From contig NZ_FQXV01000018.1 of the NCBI RefSeq assembly GCF_900130065.1, forward strand, positions 1-61,969: a stretch of DNA of 61,969 bases, read 5' to 3'. Of the stretch, positions 32,664-41,065 are shown in pieces (the first letter of the stretch is position 1; each line of letters opens with the position of its first letter). A program made the position numbers and the translations under genes. Origin of the DNA: Sporobacter termitidis DSM 10068 (GTDB lineage: Bacteria; Bacillota; Clostridia; Oscillospirales; Oscillospiraceae). Below the pieces are notes generated by a model. The model had not been told where the DNA came from and made no database searches. It saw only the letters and a program-made list of their open reading frames with translations.

Positions 32664-33989
32664 ATGAAAAAGCGCTTTGCCGCGGTCGTTTTGGCCGCTT
32701 TGATCACGGTGCTGGCAGGGCAGATGAACGCGTTGGCCGCGCCGTCTGTCACGTTGTCTCAGCAGGGCCTTGTCGCCGACGGCAGGACGATAGCCTGTGA
32801 GTTGTATGCTATCGACGGCTCTAATTATATCCGCCTGCGCGATTTGGCGTATATCCTGAACGGAACGGGTTCCCAGTTCAGCGTAGACTGGGATGGCGCG
32901 ACGAATACGGTAGCTATCAATACGGGAGACCTCTACAAAGCAAACGGCAGCGAGCTTACAGCGCCGGGCCCGGATAATTCTTCGACGGCTGCCGTGAGCA
33001 GCCAAAAGATTCAGCTTGACGGGGAAACCGTGACGGGCCTCACGGTATATAATATCGAGGGCAGCAACTATTTCAAGATACGGGAGCTGGGTGACGCCCT
33101 CGGGTTCGGTGTGGACTATGACGCCGCGGCAAATGCGGTGATTATCCAAAGCAAAAGCATGACCACTATAGATGTCTCCACGGCCGCGGAATTGCTGAAC
33201 GCCATCGGGCCCAACAGGAAAATAAGCCTGTCTGCCGGTACATATGATTTATCCTCGGTAAACATCTCCGCCGTAAAAAATAATTATGTCTCGTGGGAGA
33301 CGGTGTACGACGGCACACAGGTCGTCATCACCGGCGTCAAAAACCTCACGATTTCCGGCGCCGCCGGGGCGGAAGCCACAACCGTCGTTGTTAAGCCGCG
33401 CTACGCCAATGTTTTAAACTTCTCCGACTGCGCCAATATCACACTAAACGGCCTGACGGTCGGGCATACGGAAGAGCCCGGCTACTGCACGGGCGGCGTC
33501 CTGCATTTTTCCGATTCGAAAGATATCGGCGTTGAAGCCTGCGTGCTGTACGGCAGCGGTACATATGGCATCATTATGGATAAAGTCACCGGCTTGACCG
33601 TGAGCGATACCGATATCAAGGAATGTACGTATGGCATCATGACGGCCAGCGAATCCTCGTCGTTGTCCTTTAATAACAGCAATTTCTATGACTGCGTGGA
33701 ATTCACAATGATAACACTGGATAATTGCGATAACGTCGCTTTCAATACCTGCTCGATAAAAAACAACACCTCCGACACCGGATGGGACAGCCTGGTTTCC
33801 CTCTCCGCCTGTGACACCGTGACCTTTAACGGCTGCACGATCTCCGGCAACAGAATGACGTCCTTCCTTAAGGTCTTCAACAGCAACGCCGTTTCATTTA
33901 AGGACAATACGATTCAGGATAATACCTTTGCCGCCGGAATCTTCGCGGAAGGCTCCGAAACGAACGTCAGCTTTTCTCCGGCGCTGTAA
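32664..33989 (+). CDS. Exported protein: amine-oxidase-stalk-like domains plus beta-helix
   Basis: 441 residues. Signal peptide ends at ALAAPS near residue 26. Two copper-amine-oxidase-N-type modules follow, each with the pattern YAIDGSNYIRLRDLAYIL / YNIEGSNYFKIRELGDALG (about 50-95 and 125-170). Residues about 175-441 are a right-handed parallel beta-helix: short repeats such as ITLNGLTV, LTVSDTDI and VTFNGCTISGN recur about every 22 residues. Such proteins bind or cut polysaccharides at the surface; no catalytic residues were pinned down. GGGGG precedes the ATG. It converges on a membrane protein gene and has no partner. Confidence 0.82.
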   Translation: MKKRFAAVVLAALITVLAGQMNALAAPSVTLSQQGLVADGRTIACELYAIDGSNYIRLRDLAYILNGTGSQFSVDWDGATNTVAINTGDLYKANGSELTAPGPDNSSTAAVSSQKIQLDGETVTGLTVYNIEGSNYFKIRELGDALGFGVDYDAAANAVIIQSKSMTTIDVSTAAELLNAIGPNRKISLSAGTYDLSSVNISAVKNNYVSWETVYDGTQVVITGVKNLTISGAAGAEATTVVVKPRYANVLNFSDCANITLNGLTVGHTEEPGYCTGGVLHFSDSKDIGVEACVLYGSGTYGIIMDKVTGLTVSDTDIKECTYGIMTASESSSLSFNNSNFYDCVEFTMITLDNCDNVAFNTCSIKNNTSDTGWDSLVSLSACDTVTFNGCTISGNRMTSFLKVFNSNAVSFKDNTIQDNTFAAGIFAEGSETNVSFSPAL

Positions 33990-34006
33990 GAGCCCTGATG
34001 CCGTTG

Positions 34007-34474
34007 TCATTGTAATCTGCCGTACTGCCTCAGCATCACCCGGTAATAAGCGTAAATGCATATAAGAAACAAAAAGTAACCGATAGTGGAATAAAGCGCG
34101 ATATTCCACCCGTGATAAAATACGATACCCAGAGGCCTTGCGATAAATAGCTCGAATAATGTGCTGAGTGCCGTCCATGCAAAGATATAAGCGATAACCC
34201 TTTTAATAGTTTTCGGAAGGAATTTAATAAAAATAAATCCCCACGCGGGAACGATGAATAAATTTGCCCAAAAGCTATACCAGCCTCTGTATTCGTCGCG
34301 GCCCCAATTGTATAGCCCGAATTGCTTGCAGAGGAGCATGTCGCAGGCCAAGGCAAGCGCGGCTGCCATAATTATGATTTGAACGTCGATAAATCGAAGC
34401 TTTTTGACTGCGATGATCAGCCCTGTCATCAGGACGACCACCGCAAAGAAAAGCCAGAAGCGGATATCCCACAT
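34007..34474 (-). CDS. Multi-pass membrane protein (possibly CBO0543 family)
   Basis: 155 residues with five hydrophobic segments (about 5-22, 30-50, 70-90, 95-112 and 125-148). WGRDEYRGWYSFWANLFIVPAWGFIFIKFLP and an ending in YYRVMLRQYGRL fit small clostridial and bacillar membrane proteins annotated CBO0543, of unknown function. AAAAGG lies eight bases before ATG 34474; an in-frame ATG at 34528 has no site. Single-gene unit. Confidence 0.7.
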   Translation of the reverse strand: MWDIRFWLFFAVVVLMTGLIIAVKKLRFIDVQIIIMAAALALACDMLLCKQFGLYNWGRDEYRGWYSFWANLFIVPAWGFIFIKFLPKTIKRVIAYIFAWTALSTLFELFIARPLGIVFYHGWNIALYSTIGYFLFLICIYAYYRVMLRQYGRLQ

Positions 34475-34638
34475 AATAAGTACCTTTTCCGCGTGATGCC
34501 TCATCAGGCAAGCATGACGCAAATGCATCTGCAGACTTGATTATAGCCGGTATCATTCGATTTTAGAATCCGAAGCCTTAACCTGGGTTTGTCCTCGGAC
34601 TTTGGTAGTAAGGGCTTGATGAAAGCGCCGCAATAAAC

Positions 34639-34676
34639 AAAAGGGCCGCCACATCTTGCAATGTGGCGGCCCTTTT
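34639..34676 (-). terminator. Terminator of the lipoprotein gene
   Basis: AAAAGGGCCGCCACAT, loop of six, ATGTGGCGGCCCTTTT. It lies 26 bp beyond the stop of the minus-strand gene and ends in TTTTGTTT on that strand. Confidence 0.9.
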
Positions 34677-34701
34677 CATGGCCGGCGACCTCAGAGGAGC
34701 C

Positions 34702-35508
34702 TCAGCTTTTCTGAAACTCCGCGTCGATGTTCTTTTGCGAAAACTCATGCCAGGGAGCGTCCTGCTTTGCATCCTGCTTTTTGGAGAAAGAATTAAATTC
34801 ATCTTCGGTAACAGACTTATTATCAACGTAATAGGCTGTGGACGCGCTGTTGTTGACGTCTCCGTCTACATATCCTGTCTTATCAATTTTGTTATCGCCG
34901 GCTGCCTCAAAGCTTAATTTTCCGTATCCCCAGTTAGACGCCGAGTTTGACCAGCTGAACGTGCCGTCCGCTTTCAGCTGTCCCAGCTGTCTGATACCAT
35001 AAAGGTATCCCTTGACGCTATCTTTATCGTAGTGCAGCACTTCAAAAAATTCCCCGGCCTGTAATTCTATAACGACCTCAGGTACTTTGTCGCCGTCCAT
35101 ATCGAGTATTGCAAAGCGCTCCGGTTTAAAAACGATGCCGTAAATCTCTTTGTTTGCCAGGAAATCATCAAAAAGAACATTTTTTTTGCTTTCAGTACTG
35201 TAAAACTCGGATTTATTCTCCAAAACGGCCTTATAGGCGCCTAAAGCTGCGCTCACGCCGTCAGACGACGACGGATTGTTCGTCGCCGCGGGGGACTGCT
35301 CGTCCCCTGACGGTGCGGCCGCCGACGGGCTGGCCGGCGTTAAAAAGGATACTGACGGCGTGGGGTCGGGTGAAGCCGTTTCGGCATTTGAAGCGCCTGT
35401 ATTTTCCGGTGTCGGCGTTATTTTTGAATCAGCTCCTGCGGCACTGTTGCTGCAGCCTGCTATTGACAGTAAGGCAAAGACAAGAAGGAGTAATGCTGCT
35501 TTTTTCAT
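34702..35508 (-). CDS. Lipoprotein of unknown function
   Basis: 268 residues. Lipobox LSIAGC near residue 18, then a Ser/Pro/Thr-rich spacer (about 25-85) and a globular part (about 86-268). FAILDMDGDKVPEVVIELQAG is a calcium-binding-like EF/dockerin-style segment (D-x-D-x-D-x-V-PE) common in secreted firmicute proteins with a one-repeat beta-propeller flavour. Membrane-anchored on the outside. GGAGG precedes ATG 35508. It is transcribed alone and diverges from the region holding a possible small peptide gene. No enzymatic role can be named. Confidence 0.78.
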   Translation of the reverse strand: MKKAALLLLVFALLSIAGCSNSAAGADSKITPTPENTGASNAETASPDPTPSVSFLTPASPSAAAPSGDEQSPAATNNPSSSDGVSAALGAYKAVLENKSEFYSTESKKNVLFDDFLANKEIYGIVFKPERFAILDMDGDKVPEVVIELQAGEFFEVLHYDKDSVKGYLYGIRQLGQLKADGTFSWSNSASNWGYGKLSFEAAGDNKIDKTGYVDGDVNNSASTAYYVDNKSVTEDEFNSFSKKQDAKQDAPWHEFSQKNIDAEFQKS

Positions 35509-35603
35509 TGGTAACCTCCAATAAAGAATATCTCAATTTGGATATTTTATCATATGTGAGGTCCTAAGTCCAATAAATCGGGTGAAGCGCGGAGCCCGGA
35601 AAT

Positions 35604-35678
35604 ATGAACGCGGCATATTATGAAGCAGACAAAATGGGCAGACTGTTAAAGAGTGTGCTGAAAAAAGCCCTGCTCTAA
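35604..35678 (+). CDS. Possible 24-residue amphipathic peptide upstream of a radical SAM gene
   Basis: ATG 35604 follows GGAGCCCGGAAAT and opens 24 codons ending TAA. The product starts MNAAYYEADKMGRLL and ends KSVLKKALL: a lysine/leucine helix with tyrosines and an aspartate ahead of it. It is on the same strand as the B12-binding radical SAM gene 151 bp downstream, in an otherwise gene-poor stretch. Radical SAM enzymes often modify a small precursor encoded next to them, so this is a candidate substrate. No leader motif, cysteine or recognised family supports it. It may equally be a chance ORF. Confidence 0.35.
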   Translation: MNAAYYEADKMGRLLKSVLKKALL

Positions 35679-35829
35679 GATTGAAAAAAGCTGTTGCATT
35701 TTGTGGATTCCAATATAGATAAATGTAAGCGTTTGCAGGGAAAGCTGAGGTTGCCGGGAACAACGGGACAGACTTCGACAGCATACGGCGCATAAAACGG
35801 TTTTGGATGCTGGAGGTTAACTGAAAGGT

Positions 35830-37344
35830 ATGTCCTTGCATTTTTTGTTTGTGTATCCCGATTTTCTGGAGGAAACCAGGTACGTTCGGGGCATTCCCGG
35901 CAACTACAGCGAGGGTATCGCCTCCATTTCCGCAACGCTCAAGGGCGAAGGGCATCGCGTTTCGCTCTATCATCAGACATACATGCCGGGCAAGGCCGAG
36001 TTTCTCGCAAAAATCAAGGAATGGGGTCCCGACATCATCGGTTTTTCCCTCCGCACCACGATCATGGACTGCGCCTCGGCGATGCTCGGCTGGCTCGACG
36101 AGGCGCTGCCGGACATCCCCGTGATCGCGGGCGGATACCATCCCACGCTCGCGCCCGAGGAAGTCATCGCGCTCCCCGGCGTGGACATCGTCAGCCGCGG
36201 CGAGGGGGAATTCCCTCTGCGCGATTTGATAAACGGCTACGACAGGACGGGGAAATTCAATACCGGGGAGCTCGGCTTCTGGTTCAAACAGCCGGACGGC
36301 ACGGTGCTCCGGAACGCTATGCGCCCATATCCGCGCGATTTGGACGAACTGCCGTTTCCGGACCTCAGCCTGTTCGATTACCGGAATCTCAAGAGCAACC
36401 GCGTGAGCACCGCGGAGGTCATCGTCTCACGCGGATGCCTGTATGCCTGCACCTATTGCGCCAACGCGAATATACGCAACGCGTATGAGGATAAAAAAAA
36501 TTACGCGCGCTTCCGCTCGCCGGAGAATGCGGTCCGGCTCCTCGAGCGCGTGAAGCAAAACGACCCGAATATCAAATACCTGAATTTCAACGACGCGATT
36601 CTGAATATGTTCCCCGAGTGGTTCTATCCGTTCATGAAGCTTTATAAGGCGCGCGTAAACCTCAAGTTTACCTGCAACCTCCGTTTTGACCACATAGACG
36701 AGGAGATGTGCCGCGTCCTTGCCGACTGCGGCTGTTACCTCGTCACCATCGGGCTTGAGAACGGCAACGAGGAATTTCGCCAAAAATACCTGCACCGCAG
36801 CATGAACAACGAGCATATCGTCAAGGTGTCGCAGTGGCTGCGGGAGGCGGGCGTCACCGTGTACACGTATAACATCATCGGGCTGCCTTATGAAACGCTG
36901 GCCCTGACGCTGGAAACCGTCAAGCTCAACGCGAGGCTGCGGGCGGACAGTGAAATTGTGAGCTTCTTCTACCCCTATCCCGCGACGGCCCTGCGCGATA
37001 TTTCCGTGGCGGGCGGGTTTTTGGACCCCGGCGTGCCGCTGAGCGGCAAGGTGCACCTGCGCATGCCGGACTATCCCCGCCGGGATATTATCTACGCGCG
37101 GTACAGCTTCCACCGGTTGGTCAGGGCGTATCGCAAAATCTACTCGGACCCCGACCCCGGGAAAGCAGCGAGGAAGGAAGCGGCGCTCGACAGGCGTATC
37201 TTAAGCCCTGTGCACCCGCGCGGTTTTATCGGCGCGTTCCGTTCCGTGAGCCACCACACAATCGTCGGCTTAAAGCGCTTCAGCGCGCGCTGCGCCCCGG
37301 CCGTGTACAAAAAGCTGCGGCAGCTGAAATATAAGATGAAGTAA
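35830..37344 (+). CDS. B12-binding-domain radical SAM enzyme
   Basis: 504 residues. An N-terminal cobalamin-binding Rossmann-type domain (about 1-150) shows the DVIGFSL-like (IIGFSLRT) and AGGYHPT segments. The radical SAM barrel (about 195-400) has CxxxCxxC at C203, C207 and C210 for the [4Fe-4S] cluster, then NFNDAI and GLENGNEEF (Gly-rich loops for SAM). The C-terminal region (about 400-504) is basic. Family members use SAM and cobalamin to methylate or rearrange unactivated carbons. GAAAGG and a farther GGAGG precede the ATG. The substrate is unknown; a possible peptide gene lies upstream. Confidence 0.93.
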   Translation: MSLHFLFVYPDFLEETRYVRGIPGNYSEGIASISATLKGEGHRVSLYHQTYMPGKAEFLAKIKEWGPDIIGFSLRTTIMDCASAMLGWLDEALPDIPVIAGGYHPTLAPEEVIALPGVDIVSRGEGEFPLRDLINGYDRTGKFNTGELGFWFKQPDGTVLRNAMRPYPRDLDELPFPDLSLFDYRNLKSNRVSTAEVIVSRGCLYACTYCANANIRNAYEDKKNYARFRSPENAVRLLERVKQNDPNIKYLNFNDAILNMFPEWFYPFMKLYKARVNLKFTCNLRFDHIDEEMCRVLADCGCYLVTIGLENGNEEFRQKYLHRSMNNEHIVKVSQWLREAGVTVYTYNIIGLPYETLALTLETVKLNARLRADSEIVSFFYPYPATALRDISVAGGFLDPGVPLSGKVHLRMPDYPRRDIIYARYSFHRLVRAYRKIYSDPDPGKAARKEAALDRRILSPVHPRGFIGAFRSVSHHTIVGLKRFSARCAPAVYKKLRQLKYKMK

Positions 37345-37419
37345 AAACAGGCGCGACTGACGGAAGCAGCCCGCTGGAGCCCGGCGAAACAAAAGACCGG
37401 CGACAAAGGTCGGAGTGAT

Positions 37420-37460
37420 ATAAAGATGGTAGACACGCTTTTTGTGTCTACCATCTTTAT
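37420..37460. terminator. Bidirectional terminator
   Basis: Perfect 17-bp stem ATAAAGATGGTAGACAC around GCTTTTT, between the radical SAM gene and the convergent gene at 37497. Confidence 0.88.
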
Positions 37461-37496
37461 ACCTCTTCAAGCTGGGCGGCCCAAAATTGCACCACG

Positions 37497-37928
37497 TTAA
37501 AGGTATTTTTTGCATTCTTCGATGTTGCTCTGTTCAAAGCTTAACAGACGGTTGGCCAGATCCAGCACTTCAGGATCAGCGGTCGATGTGTAATCATTGA
37601 TTTTCTTTGTGATGTCTATAATGCCCGTTGTACTGCCCTTAATAAGGATTTCCGAGATGTGCGACGGCTTTGCGTTTGCTAACGTGTTGAGGTTGATTGA
37701 AATATACACTGCAAGTTTATCAAAGGGGTTGACATTCATAGCTTCCTTATTGCGGGAACTCAGCTTTTGCTCGGATATACTGTTAATCATGTTGTACTCG
37801 TTGTATTGTGATTGCAGTAGGGATTTAAAATCGTTATCCTTTGTTATGCCGATAAGCTGATTGAGCATATTTTTACCCATTTCTGAATTCACGTGGATAT
37901 ACGTCAAAAGCTCACTGTTTGTATCCAT
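37497..37928 (-). CDS. All-helical, ferritin-like clostridial protein
   Basis: 143 residues, predicted four helices, no signal peptide. The sequence (VNSEMGKNMLNQLIGITKD; LQSQYNEY; PSHISEILIKGSTTGIIDITK; LANRLLSFEQSNIEECKKYL) matches a common family of small clostridial helical proteins, usually uncharacterised and ferritin-like in fold. The metal-binding Glu/His pairs of true ferritins are not obvious. AGAGGTG lies seven bases before ATG 37928; a longer in-frame start at 38015 lacks a site. It is AT-richer than the upstream radical SAM gene and begins the AT-rich islet. Confidence 0.75.
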   Translation of the reverse strand: MDTNSELLTYIHVNSEMGKNMLNQLIGITKDNDFKSLLQSQYNEYNMINSISEQKLSSRNKEAMNVNPFDKLAVYISINLNTLANAKPSHISEILIKGSTTGIIDITKKINDYTSTADPEVLDLANRLLSFEQSNIEECKKYL

Positions 37929-38123
37929 GACAAAACACCTCTGCATTATTATGCCCCGATATTTCGCAATAATCGGGTATAGCCTTTCACTTGTCGCGCT
38001 GATGGTCAGCGGCATGTTTTCTTTTTTATTTTACAATAAATTTTAATTTTTCGACAATTTTTAACACGCATAACAAACGATTTTGGTATAATTTTGTAAA
38101 GTTAGAAGAAAGAGGTGAGTCCA

Positions 38124-38150
38124 ATGTGGAATTTAAAAATAATCTATTAA
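38124..38150 (+). other. Tiny 8-codon ORF with strong ribosome site
   Basis: AGAAAGAGGTGAGTCC precedes ATG TGG AAT TTA AAA ATA ATC TAT TAA (MWNLKIIY). It lies between a probable promoter (TGGTATAAT near 38080) and the lipoprotein gene at 38182. It may be a leader peptide, or the relic of a longer gene. Confidence 0.3.
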
Positions 38151-38181
38151 ATATGTTTTTTGAATAAAGGGTGGGGCTAAT

Positions 38182-38907
38182 ATGAAACAAGTCGCATCTT
38201 TTGTGGTACTCTTAGTGATATTATTTAGTGTCACCGGATGCAAACCCTTAAATGGTAATTCCTCAATTTCTCCGGATCAGATTCCCGGAACTATCGCTGG
38301 GATCGACAGGACTGTAGAAATAGTTTCATATGATATTTCTGGCAAAGAGGTCGTAATGACTGGAGTTGGTCGGGCAGACTTTGATAAGTATTACCCAAAC
38401 GCGGTTAGCCTTACTGAAGATACAGATAGCATTATCGTTGCTGAAACGATTGCGGTGCATTATTCTCATATGCAAGGCTTCGCGGTTACTTATTATGATG
38501 TGCTTGTTGAAGAATCTTGGAAAGGCGAAATTGGCATTGGTGACACGCTAACCGTAATGCAGCCAAGCGGTTATGTTCGCGGTGACATTTTTTCGGAACA
38601 GCGCGGTCTATGGGGTGAAGAGCCGCTTACTGCAGATCAACTGGTTAAAGAACTCGTTTACGGAGAGCCGCTGCCCGAAGTTGGCGAGCGTTATATTCTG
38701 TTTCTGACAGAATGGAACGAGCCTGAGTTAAAAAACATCTATTGTACTGTAGGCGAATTTATGGGACGGTATGTTATTGAAAACGGAAATGTTAGCAGGT
38801 ACAAGCCTGAGGATAATCCGGACATATACAACGTTCCAGGGTATACTGCAGATCCTGAAACATTGGATGGGTTACGTTTGGCAGTTGCAGACACCTTGAA
38901 AATATAA
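38182..38907 (+). CDS. Lipoprotein of unknown function
   Basis: 241 residues. Signal peptide and lipobox (FSVTGC, Cys near residue 20) anchor it outside. The mature part has no recognised motif; it contains DSIIVAETIAVHYSH, VTYYDVLVEESWKGEIGIGDTLTVMQP and GERYILFLTEW, suggesting a beta-rich fold of the type that clamps metal-free small ligands or peptides, but that is a guess. It is AT-rich. GGTGGGGCT precedes the ATG. It lies 87 bp ahead of a matrixin-type protease gene on the same strand, so they may be co-expressed. Confidence 0.75.
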   Translation: MKQVASFVVLLVILFSVTGCKPLNGNSSISPDQIPGTIAGIDRTVEIVSYDISGKEVVMTGVGRADFDKYYPNAVSLTEDTDSIIVAETIAVHYSHMQGFAVTYYDVLVEESWKGEIGIGDTLTVMQPSGYVRGDIFSEQRGLWGEEPLTADQLVKELVYGEPLPEVGERYILFLTEWNEPELKNIYCTVGEFMGRYVIENGNVSRYKPEDNPDIYNVPGYTADPETLDGLRLAVADTLKI

Positions 38908-38994
38908 CCCTGCTTTTTTCAAAGCAGCAGCGCAAATTATCTGCTGGGTCAAGTAAAATATAAGCTTATAGGGTTTAAAGGAGATGTTAATGCA

Positions 38995-39582
38995 ATGAAA
39001 AAAAGAACCATATCACTACTACTGACACTCGCAATGACAGTTGTTATTTTTACAGGCTTGGGCGGAAATGCCGAGGCCAATTACTATCCCAACAATTATA
39101 AAAATATTTTTGGGCTCAACAACAGACAATATGTGATAGGCGCATCGGCCTCATCGTATCCAAGGTATCTCACAGCGATCAGCACTGCCGTTAATGCTTG
39201 GAACGCAGCGAGTAAAGTACAGCTCTATGCCAGCGGTTCAGGATCGTCTGCAGTTGTGTTTTCGGTCAGCAGCCTCGTATCGTTAAGCGAACGAGGACAA
39301 ACCATATTTTATACTATAGATGGATCGCCAATGACCACTCCAACGTCAAGCTGGTCGTATGCAGAGGTAAGAATATCACAAGCCCTGCTCAATTCCATGA
39401 CAGAACCAGCAACTGAATTAGCAGCAACTGTCATGCATGAAATGGGGCACGCATTTGGCCTTACCCATGCAGTTGCTTCAATAGGTCAAGTCTCAATAAT
39501 GCTGCCGTATGCTGATAGGCGAGGTTACGTTACAACAGTACTAGATGGGGATCTGGATGATGTTGATAACCTATACCCGTAA
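38995..39582 (+). CDS. Secreted matrixin-like zinc metalloprotease
   Basis: 195 residues. Signal peptide ends near residue 28 (GGNAEANYY). The catalytic zinc motif HEMGHAFGLTH (H148, E149, H152, H158) is a full HExxHxxGxxH metzincin site, followed by a Met-turn (SIMLPYADRR, M169). The prodomain is absent or very short, so activity may be constitutive. The size and motif fit the small bacterial matrixin-like group. GGAGATG precedes the ATG. It is AT-rich, 87 bp after a lipoprotein gene and is followed by a strong terminator. It probably acts on extracellular or envelope proteins. Confidence 0.85.
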   Translation: MKKRTISLLLTLAMTVVIFTGLGGNAEANYYPNNYKNIFGLNNRQYVIGASASSYPRYLTAISTAVNAWNAASKVQLYASGSGSSAVVFSVSSLVSLSERGQTIFYTIDGSPMTTPTSSWSYAEVRISQALLNSMTEPATELAATVMHEMGHAFGLTHAVASIGQVSIMLPYADRRGYVTTVLDGDLDDVDNLYP

Positions 39583-39600
39583 TTCGTAGCTTGCAACAAG

Positions 39601-39636
39601 CCCGGAGAGGACTAACAATCCTCTCCGGGTTAGTTT
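39601..39636 (+). terminator. Intrinsic terminator
   Basis: CCCGGAGAGGA, loop CTAACAA, TCCTCTCCGGG then TTAGTTTTTTT, 18 bp after the protease stop. Confidence 0.92.
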
Positions 39637-39736
39637 TTTTACTGCATTTCAGGGGCTTTTCTACGGCCTGTTTCACATCAACTTAAAGACTAAAGATATA
39701 CCAGATTTTTCCGATATATGATATTGTAATTAAACA

Positions 39737-40300
39737 ATGGCGAATGCTTTAGCATCAATATTGAAAGTGGGTAACGATATGGGCCTTTCATCAATAAATA
39801 ATCTCAGCAGAACGGAACGCTGGAGTTCCAACAACGCGTCCAGTGTAGTATCCCCAAACTGGAATCAAATCCCGCATAAAGGAATGACGACATTATCGCA
39901 AGATGAAATAAAAAGCCTTGTAAAGGATTATGCTGTTCAATTTGAGAATGCCGCAAGTGAACAGGAAAAAGACAGGATATGGGGACAAGTTCAAAACCTG
40001 TTTATTCAATATGTATCCTCTGTATCGCCGGATAGGAAATCTCTTTACGAGCAAGCCATAAAAACAATAAAGCAAAATGCGGGAGATAAACAAAAATCAG
40101 ATATCAGCGAATGGAAGACCCTTGTCGATCTTTTGAATGAGCATGACGGTTCTGGAAAAGGTATGAGGTTCGACAAGGCATACTCCATGGCCGGCGGCGG
40201 AACAGTAACCGCAGTCCGAGTCACAGGCGGCGGCGCAATTTTCCAAGTTGACTATCAAGGTCAAACAGTGCTGAGCATACCCAGTGATACTGCCAATTGA
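39737..40300 (+). CDS. Hypothetical protein, no signal peptide
   Basis: Up to 187 residues, no membrane helix. The N-terminus (MANALASILKVGNDM) is hydrophilic-to-amphipathic and without a ribosome site. The alternative ATG at 39779 has a GTGGG-like site and would give 173 residues. The middle is strongly charged and helical (SQDEIKSLVKDYAVQFENAASEQEKDRIWGQVQNLF). The C-terminus is glycine-rich with beta character (GGGTVTAVRVTGGGAIFQVDYQGQTVLSIPSDTAN). It resembles a secreted-substrate or toxin-like architecture only in outline. AT-rich, between the protease terminator and a convergent membrane gene. No family recognised. Confidence 0.62.
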   Translation: MANALASILKVGNDMGLSSINNLSRTERWSSNNASSVVSPNWNQIPHKGMTTLSQDEIKSLVKDYAVQFENAASEQEKDRIWGQVQNLFIQYVSSVSPDRKSLYEQAIKTIKQNAGDKQKSDISEWKTLVDLLNEHDGSGKGMRFDKAYSMAGGGTVTAVRVTGGGAIFQVDYQGQTVLSIPSDTAN

Positions 40301-40326
40301 ACCGGTAAATATGTCGGCAGGGCAAG

Positions 40327-40950
40327 TCACAGGCTGTTAATTGCAATACTTTCAATGACAGCGCCTGCTGACATTAAAGCAAAGCCAATGATCGATACAA
40401 GTATTTCGTCTTTTTTCAGATGAATATCCGTGATTTTCTGTATTGTGGTATTTTTTCCACTGGTCAATACTGTAGAGATGTGAGCAAGGGAACAGGTGAT
40501 GAGCAGCTGCCCCATCATTTCCCAGAGTCCGGCCCTATGTACAAGATCGAAAGTGCGGGTAATTCTGTTAAGAAACGGGATCGCCTCGCCTCCCAAAGAA
40601 AAAGACCAGGTTCCGACCACAATTCCATTTATACAAATTTGTGCAAAAAGAACCAAATAGCCAATCGACAGATAATTTGCATCCGATTCTTTTTTCTTGC
40701 CAAAAAGGCTGGCAAACGCAATCATGAGCACCGAAAGCATGTTATAGAAGAATATCTGCATGGTAAGGATGACCGTGTTATCCGAGGTTTCCCAGTTCTG
40801 AAGAGGATTCTTGTTTTTCAAAATCCCTTCCGGCAACAGAAAATAGCTTATGGTCATGATACCAAAAAACAGGATGATAAACAGCAATATGGTAAAAGAC
40901 AGCCGTTCCTTTAAACTATTACTGCTGAGCTTCTGACGCAAATAGGACAT
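40327..40950 (-). CDS. Integral membrane protein (distant SpoIIM/DUF95-like pattern)
   Basis: 207 residues with five predicted helices (about 17-38, 62-82, 98-118, 145-160 and 185-203). The segment LVLFAQICINGIVVGTWSF followed by VHRAGLWEMMGQLL is vaguely like the N-G...H-G-x-x-E pattern of stage II sporulation protein M/DUF95 proteins, but identity is too low to be sure. AAAGGAG precedes the ATG. A 30-bp palindrome lies 85 bp upstream, so a repressor probably controls it, but no regulator gene is adjacent. AT-rich. Confidence 0.65.
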   Translation of the reverse strand: MSYLRQKLSSNSLKERLSFTILLFIILFFGIMTISYFLLPEGILKNKNPLQNWETSDNTVILTMQIFFYNMLSVLMIAFASLFGKKKESDANYLSIGYLVLFAQICINGIVVGTWSFSLGGEAIPFLNRITRTFDLVHRAGLWEMMGQLLITCSLAHISTVLTSGKNTTIQKITDIHLKKDEILVSIIGFALMSAGAVIESIAINSL

Positions 40951-41035
40951 AGTGCAAATCTCCTTTAAATATATAAAGTCTACATCTCCTTTTGATATTT
41001 TCTCACCGTGAGATTTTTCAAACCATCATCCCTCC

Positions 41036-41065
41036 TTAAAACGGAAAGTAAACTTTCCGTTTTAA
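41036..41065. promoter_or_regulatory. 30-bp palindrome, probable operator
   Basis: TTAAAACGGAAAGT, AA, ACTTTCCGTTTTAA: a perfect inverted repeat. It immediately precedes a GGAGGG site and a run of tiny frames ahead of the membrane protein at 40327. TetR-type repressors bind repeats of this kind. Confidence 0.6.

Noticed and set aside
40327..40950. Firm assignment as stage II sporulation protein M
   Set aside because: Only a faint pattern is shared; kept as an unassigned membrane protein.
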